From assembly GCA_050157065.1 (NCBI GenBank), contig CP189573.1: DNA of 64,000 bases. One strand, written 5' to 3'. This DNA comes from Avipropionibacterium sp050157065. Lineage in GTDB: Bacteria > Actinomycetota > Actinomycetes > Propionibacteriales > Propionibacteriaceae. Of this stretch, positions 60,292 through 64,000 are shown in pieces. Made by a program: the position numbers and the translations under genes. The notes under the pieces were generated by a model. That model was not told the DNA's origin. It saw only the letters and a program-made list of their open reading frames with translations, and made no database searches. Numbering within the stretch: position 1 is the first letter of the stretch; the number at the start of each line of letters is the position of its first letter.

Positions 60292-60307
60292 GATTACCCG
60301 CGTAATC
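60292..60307. promoter_or_regulatory. Putative LacI-family operator before the pyruvyl transferase gene
   Basis: GATTACCCGCGTAATC with perfect 6-bp arms GATTAC and GTAATC around CCGC. It is 14 of 16 identical to 54230-54245. On the minus strand it also carries TTGATT at its outer edge, a possible -35. The gene starts 19 bp away at 60273, a repressor-type position. Confidence 0.6.
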
Positions 60308-60369
60308 AAGACCGGGGTCAGGACGGGCGGATCAGGAGCGGTCAGCAGGAGGCGATCAGGATCGCTCGG

Positions 60370-60990
60370 TCACGTGGTGACCAACCTGACGGCGTACGTG
60401 GGCTCGAGGTCGGGGTCGGCGGTGACCGTGAGCACGTCCGCGGCCAGGCCCAGCTTCCGCAGGGTGGCTTCGTGGCTCGACACCTCGTCGGCCGCCGATC
60501 GGCCCTTGATCGCCAGCACCATGCCATCGGCGGCGACCAGCGGCCGACACCAACCGGCCAGCCGGTCCAGCGGTGCCAGCGCTCGCGACACCACCACGTC
60601 GAACCGCTCGTCCAGTTCCTCGGCGCGGGCCCGCACCACCCGTATCCGATCATCGAGACCCACCTCGGCCACGGTCTCGGTGAGGAAGGTCGACCGACGC
60701 AGCAACGGCTCGACCAAGGTCACCGTCAGGTCCGACCGCAGGATCGCCAGCGGGATCCCGGGCAGTCCGGCACCACTGCCGATGTCGGCGACCGAGGCAC
60801 CCTCGGGCAGCAGCCCGGCGACGGCGACGCTGTTGAGGACGTGCCGGTCCCACACCCGCTCGGCCTCCCGCGGACCGAGCAGTCCGCGCTCGATCCCGAC
60901 GGTGGCGAGCCGATCGGCGTACGCCTGCGCCTGCGGCAGCCGATCACCGAAGACGCGCCGGCCGATGTCCCCGGGCTCGGTGCCGGTCAG
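60370..60990 (-). CDS. rsmG: 16S rRNA (guanine527-N7)-methyltransferase, probable CTG start
   Basis: A 206-residue methyltransferase that modifies G527 of 16S rRNA. The AdoMet motif VADIGSGAGLPGIPLA is at about residues 68-83; VEPLLRRSTFL and VVSRALAPLDRL follow. The conserved N-terminal region (VFGDRLPQAQAYADRLATVG...GLLGPREAERVWDRH) lies upstream of the first GTG (60855) and is essential to the family, so the real start must be earlier. Between that GTG and an in-frame TGA inside jag there is no ATG, GTG or TTG. A CTG at 60990 overlaps the jag stop as CTGA, giving exactly the expected length. The stop is about 100 bp from the pyruvyl transferase start. Confidence 0.85.
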   Translation of the reverse strand: MTGTEPGDIGRRVFGDRLPQAQAYADRLATVGIERGLLGPREAERVWDRHVLNSVAVAGLLPEGASVADIGSGAGLPGIPLAILRSDLTVTLVEPLLRRSTFLTETVAEVGLDDRIRVVRARAEELDERFDVVVSRALAPLDRLAGWCRPLVAADGMVLAIKGRSAADEVSSHEATLRKLGLAADVLTVTADPDLEPTYAVRLVTT

Positions 60991-61631
60991 GCCGGCATCA
61001 CCACGACGCGACGCTTGGGCTCCTCGCCCTCGGACTCACTCTTCAGCCCGGCCTCGGCCACCGCGTCGTGCACGATCTTGCGCTCGAACGGGTTCATCGG
61101 CGCCAGCCGCTGTGCCTCACCGCTGTCCTTGACCTCCTGGACGGCGTCGGCCGCGAGCACCCGCAGCTCCTTGCGCCGCTTCTCCCGGAAACCGGCGACG
61201 TCGAGCATCAGCCGGGTGCGGTTGTCTGTCTCGGCCATCACGGCCAGCCGCACCAGCTCCTGCAGCGCCTCCAGCACCTCGCCGTTCGGGCCGACCAGCA
61301 CCTGCGAATCGGTCACGATCGACACCTGCGCCCGACCGTTCTCGCTGTAGGTGTCGATGTCGCCGTCCAGGTCGGCGATGTCGAGCAGCTCCTCGAGGTA
61401 GTCGGCCGCGACCTCCGCCTCGGCCTCCAACGGGTCAGCCGACCGCTCGTCGGAGGTGTCGTCGTTGGAGTCGTCGTCGCTGTCGTTGGAGCTGGCGTCG
61501 TTGGAGTTGGCCGCGTCGGTGGCTTCCGGAGTCGCGGTGCTGGTTGTCGTGGTGCTCGCGGTCTCGGTGCTCGCGGTGGCAGTGCTCTCGTCGTCCGTCG
61601 TTGCAGCGGTCGTCGTGGGGTTCTCGGTCAT
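60987..61631 (-). CDS. jag: Jag/KhpB family RNA-binding protein
   Basis: A 214-residue cytoplasmic protein with a KH domain (about 105-150; QVSIVTDSQVLVGPNGEVLEALQELVRL) and a C-terminal R3H domain (RLAPMNPFERKIVHDAVAEAG...KRRVVV). It pairs with KhpA in Gram-positives to bind RNA and affect cell-wall growth. The N-terminal 65 residues are a Thr/Ser/Asp/Asn-rich, strongly acidic low-complexity tail typical of actinobacterial versions. It follows yidC by 57 bp and overlaps rsmG. Confidence 0.95.
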   Translation of the reverse strand: MTENPTTTAATTDDESTATASTETASTTTTSTATPEATDAANSNDASSNDSDDDSNDDTSDERSADPLEAEAEVAADYLEELLDIADLDGDIDTYSENGRAQVSIVTDSQVLVGPNGEVLEALQELVRLAVMAETDNRTRLMLDVAGFREKRRKELRVLAADAVQEVKDSGEAQRLAPMNPFERKIVHDAVAEAGLKSESEGEEPKRRVVVMPA

Positions 61632-61688
61632 GGGGTTCTCCTGGCACGGAATGGGTTGGCCGGGGCGAGGTGAGGCGCCCCGGAGGTC

Positions 61689-62795
61689 TCAGTTGCGGGC
61701 TTTGGGCCTCGAACGCTGCGAGCGGGTCTGCCGACGCGGCTGTTGGCGCTGGATGGTCGGGGTGGCTGCGCCCGGTGCGGACCCGTTGGCCCCGTCCGAG
61801 GACCCGTCGTCCTTGGCGTCCTTGGCTCCGCCACCCGCCTTGGCGGCGCGATCGGCGGCGGCCTTCTCCTTCGCCTCCCGCTCGAGCTTCTTCGGGTCGC
61901 GACCCTTGGCCCGCTGCTTGGCCTCCCACACCTCGTACGCCGGGGTGCCGGGAGTCGGGTTGCGGCGGATGATGTAGAACTGCTGGCCCATCGTCCACAC
62001 GTTCGAGGTCAACCAGTAGATCAGCACGCCGATCGGGAAGTTCACGCCACCGACGGCGAAAACGATCGGGAACAGGTACATCATCATCTTCTGCTGCTGC
62101 GCCATCGGGCCGGTCAGGGCCTCGGGCGGCATGTTCTTCCGCATCAACTGCATCTGCGTGTAGAACATCGACAGCGACATCAAGATGATCAGGATCACCG
62201 TCAGCACGGTGACCCCGGAGAACCCGGTGAACGGCAGGAACTTGTCGGAGATCCGCGCCTCGAGGAAGGTGCCGTCGAAGATGGTCGCCTGCTGCAGGGA
62301 CTCTGCCAGCTCGGGCCGGTCCTCCAGCCACTTGCCGGCGGCCCGGCCGTTCGCGGCGTGGTCGATCACCTGGAACAGCGTGATGAAGATCGGCATCTGC
62401 AGCAGCAGCGGCAGGCACGACGCCATCGGGTTCGCGTTGTTCTCGCGGTAGAGCTTGAGCGTCTCCTGGCCGAGCTTCTCCCGGTCGTGGGCGTACTTCT
62501 TCTGCAGCTCCCGCACCTTGGGCTGGATCCGCTGCATGTTCCGCGAGGACTGGATCTGCTTCACGAACAACGGGATCAGCAGTGCCCGGATGACGACGGT
62601 CAGCGACACGATCGACAGCGACCAGGTCCAGCCGCTGTCGGTCCCGAAGACCGGCGTCCACAGCTCGTGGAACAGCACCAGCAGCCCGGACACGGCCCAG
62701 TAGAGCGGCCACATCACGGTCTCGAAGAAGCCCACGATGCTGTCCCAGATCGCCATCGGCACCATCATCGGGAGCATCGTCATCATCACGTCCAT
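61689..62795 (-). CDS. yidC: Membrane protein insertase YidC
   Basis: A 368-residue Oxa1/YidC insertase. The conserved core holds SLTVVIRALLIPLFVKQIQSSRNMQ (with the groove Arg), QMPIFITLFQVI and MMMYLFPIVFAVGGVNFPIGVLIYWLTSNVWTMGQQF. There are five helices and no large periplasmic domain, as expected in Gram-positives. The C-terminus is a charged Lys/Ala-rich tail of about 70 residues. The ATG at 62795 overlaps yidD by 10 bp. Confidence 0.97.
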   Translation of the reverse strand: MDVMMTMLPMMVPMAIWDSIVGFFETVMWPLYWAVSGLLVLFHELWTPVFGTDSGWTWSLSIVSLTVVIRALLIPLFVKQIQSSRNMQRIQPKVRELQKKYAHDREKLGQETLKLYRENNANPMASCLPLLLQMPIFITLFQVIDHAANGRAAGKWLEDRPELAESLQQATIFDGTFLEARISDKFLPFTGFSGVTVLTVILIILMSLSMFYTQMQLMRKNMPPEALTGPMAQQQKMMMYLFPIVFAVGGVNFPIGVLIYWLTSNVWTMGQQFYIIRRNPTPGTPAYEVWEAKQRAKGRDPKKLEREAKEKAAADRAAKAGGGAKDAKDDGSSDGANGSAPGAATPTIQRQQPRRQTRSQRSRPKARN

Positions 62796-63151
62796 CGTCC
62801 TTGCTCCACCTTGGTCCCGGCCGTCTCGCCGTCGGTCTGGTTCAGCTCGAGGTCCTGCTCGAGGTCCTGCTTGCGGTCATGGTCATGCTCGTGCCCGTGC
62901 TCGGCGGCCTGTTCGGCCGCCCACTCCGCCGCCTCGGGCGTGCCGGGCACCGGATCGTAGCCACCCCTGGCCCACGGGTGACAGCGGACCAGCCGACGCA
63001 TCGTCAGCCAGGTCCCACGCAGCGCCCCGTGATGTTCCACGGCCCGCAGCGAGTAGGCCGAACAGGTGGGCCAGTAACGGCAGACGTCGCCGTACAACGG
63101 ACTGATGACGGCCCGGTAGGCCTTCAACAGTGCAATGAGAACGTACTTCAC
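62786..63151 (-). CDS. yidD: Membrane protein insertion efficiency factor YidD
   Basis: A 121-residue small protein of the YidD family, thought to assist YidC. It has YRAVISPLYGDVCRYWPTCSAYSLRAVEHHG and RLVRCHPWARGGYDPVP, with the conserved cysteine cluster. About 45 C-terminal residues (HGHEHDHDRKQDLEQ...) are an extra His/Glu/Asp-rich tail not needed for the family. It overlaps rnpA by 4 bp (ATGA). Confidence 0.95.
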   Translation of the reverse strand: MKYVLIALLKAYRAVISPLYGDVCRYWPTCSAYSLRAVEHHGALRGTWLTMRRLVRCHPWARGGYDPVPGTPEAAEWAAEQAAEHGHEHDHDRKQDLEQDLELNQTDGETAGTKVEQGRWT

Positions 63152-63498
63152 GACGCCAACCGCCGCAGACAGGTGCGCCAGGCACTGGTGAAGTCGTCGG
63201 CCAGGTTCTGCGTGGCGGCCGGCGGCAGCGCGCGGACCACCCAGTCGGTGCCGGCGGGGGTGTCGGCCAACCGGGCGATCACCAGGTGCCGCAACCGGCG
63301 CTTCACACGATTGCGGGTGACGGCGTTGCCGACGGCCTTGGACACCACGAAACCCACCCGCGGTGGGGTGGGGTCTGGAGTGGTGCCGCCACGCGGTGCG
63401 GCGTGGACGACCATGGTGGGACGGCCGGCTCGCACCCCGCGACGGATGACGTGGCGGAACTCGTCCGGCCGTCGCATCCGGTGCGCCTGGGTCAACAC
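63148..63498 (-). CDS. rnpA: Ribonuclease P protein component
   Basis: A 116-residue basic protein that binds the RNase P RNA and the pre-tRNA leader. It opens LTQAHRMRRPDEFRHVIRRG, followed by RVGFVVSKAVGNAVTRNRVKRRLRHLV with the RNR motif. The start is GTG at 63498. It lies 15 bp downstream of rpmH, the universal bacterial order. Confidence 0.96.
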   Translation of the reverse strand: MLTQAHRMRRPDEFRHVIRRGVRAGRPTMVVHAAPRGGTTPDPTPPRVGFVVSKAVGNAVTRNRVKRRLRHLVIARLADTPAGTDWVVRALPPAATQNLADDFTSAWRTCLRRLAS

Positions 63499-63513
63499 GC
63501 CGGCACGACCTGC

Positions 63514-63651
63514 TCAGCCGGAGAGTTCGGAACGGCCCTTGCGCCGACGGGCGGACAGGATGCTGCGCCCCGCCCGGGTCCGCATCCGGGCGCGGAACCC
63601 ATGGGTACGGCTACGCCGCCGGTTGCTGGGCTGGAACGTACGCTTGCTCAC
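63514..63651 (-). CDS. rpmH: 50S ribosomal protein L34
   Basis: A 45-residue protein read from GTG at 63651: MSKRTFQPSNRRRSRTHGF at the N-terminus and SARRRKGRSELSG at the end, the standard L34 sequence. GGGAG at 63660-63664 lies 8 nt upstream. It is the first gene of the rpmH-rnpA-yidD-yidC-jag-rsmG run and is divergent from the expected dnaA. Confidence 0.97.
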   Translation of the reverse strand: MSKRTFQPSNRRRSRTHGFRARMRTRAGRSILSARRRKGRSELSG

Positions 63652-64000
63652 TGGTTGACTCCCGATCTCGATGGGCCATCAGAACGCCACGTGGTGCAAG
63701 ACCGATGGGCGCAACGAAAGAGGCGCTGCGTGGTGCAGCGACCTGTCAACGGTACGCAACCAAGCGCGGCCGGTCAAACCACGGCCCGACCCAGTGCTGC
63801 GTCGTGATGCGACTGTCCACACGACACGCCGGGACAGCACACATTCGTCGTTCCCACAAGGTTGCGTGGTCGTGCGACCCCCCAGTAACCTCAGCCGACA
63901 TCACGGTGTCAAAGCCCCTGTGCTCAAGGTTCCCCGGGTTCCCCTCGTTGCCCACCCGACGTAGCCTCCACACGGAGCTTGTCCATGCCCACAGGCTGTG
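63652..64000. other. Non-coding region upstream of rpmH, probable dnaA-side origin flank
   Basis: 349 bp with no convincing gene. It should hold the rpmH promoter and the approach to dnaA. CTGTCCACA at 63813-63821 resembles an actinobacterial DnaA box (TTGTCCACA, one mismatch), and CTTGTCCATG near 63978 is a weaker candidate. A dense box cluster is not seen, so the main origin is more likely beyond the right edge (dnaA-dnaN gap). Confidence 0.5.

Noticed and set aside
60355..60385. Extra parS-like site near CGGTCACGTGGTGACC
   Set aside because: It is a CACGTG palindrome but lacks the GTTTC/GAAAC arms needed for ParB.
60370..60855. RsmG starting at GTG 60855 (161 residues)
   Set aside because: It would remove the conserved N-terminal helix region FGDRLPQAQAYADRL...GLLGPREAERV, which is plainly encoded upstream.
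1..64000. tRNA, rRNA or CRISPR loci
   Set aside because: I saw no tRNA-like cloverleaf ends, rRNA segments or spaced repeats on either strand by eye; tRNAscan-SE and Infernal would settle this.

Overview
The window comes from a high-GC actinobacterial chromosome, close to the replication origin. Dense GC-rich coding with many GTG starts, Tat signals, an IdeR/DtxR-type iron box cluster, a SigR/SigH-type promoter and the gene order rpmH-rnpA-yidD-yidC-jag-rsmG plus parA-parB with parS sites all fit Actinobacteria. Membership of the Propionibacteriales is my guess, not something the sequence proves. dnaA is expected just past the right edge.

Left third (1-23.6 kb): a partial Tat-exported PhoD phosphatase; an Excalibur-domain membrane protein gene split by an IS3-family element with intact ends and a 3-bp target duplication; an AAA ATPase; aat; an EcsC-family gene; a DesK/NarL-type two-component pair followed by a MacB/FtsX-type ABC exporter; the first large heparinase II/III-like secreted protein (lyase A); a MetX-like alpha/beta hydrolase; a MazEF-like pair; pdxS-pdxT with divergent MocR-type pdxR across a clear palindrome; a sigma-like protein; and a DUF418 membrane protein divergent from its TetR regulator.

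Middle (23.6-45.2 kb): lyase B, MarR plus an ABCB-type exporter, a HicB/HTH-like gene caught between 72-bp direct repeats, a PLP ammonia-lyase, an MFS transporter, a serine hydrolase, a YhgE/Pip protein with an MMPL transporter that carries a degenerate ATPase-like tail, a TetR with a clean operator, a Tat-exported protein of unknown function, and a two-gene membrane/beta-propeller operon facing an 18-bp minisatellite.

Right third (45.2-64 kb): trxB-trxA with a SigR-like promoter, a ferritin gene preceded by three IdeR-like boxes at exact 20-bp spacing, GNAT, SURF1 and DUF3817 genes, and parB-parA with three parS sites inside the parA coding sequence. In many actinobacteria parA directly follows rsmG. 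Here about 7.9 kb separate them: an EamA transporter with its MarR, lyase C, a LacI regulator and a polysaccharide pyruvyl transferase-like gene. Near-identical palindromes lie before lyase C and before the pyruvyl transferase, which suggests one LacI-controlled polysaccharide regulon. The conserved rsmG-jag-yidC-yidD-rnpA-rpmH run follows, with rsmG apparently starting at a CTG that overlaps the jag stop.
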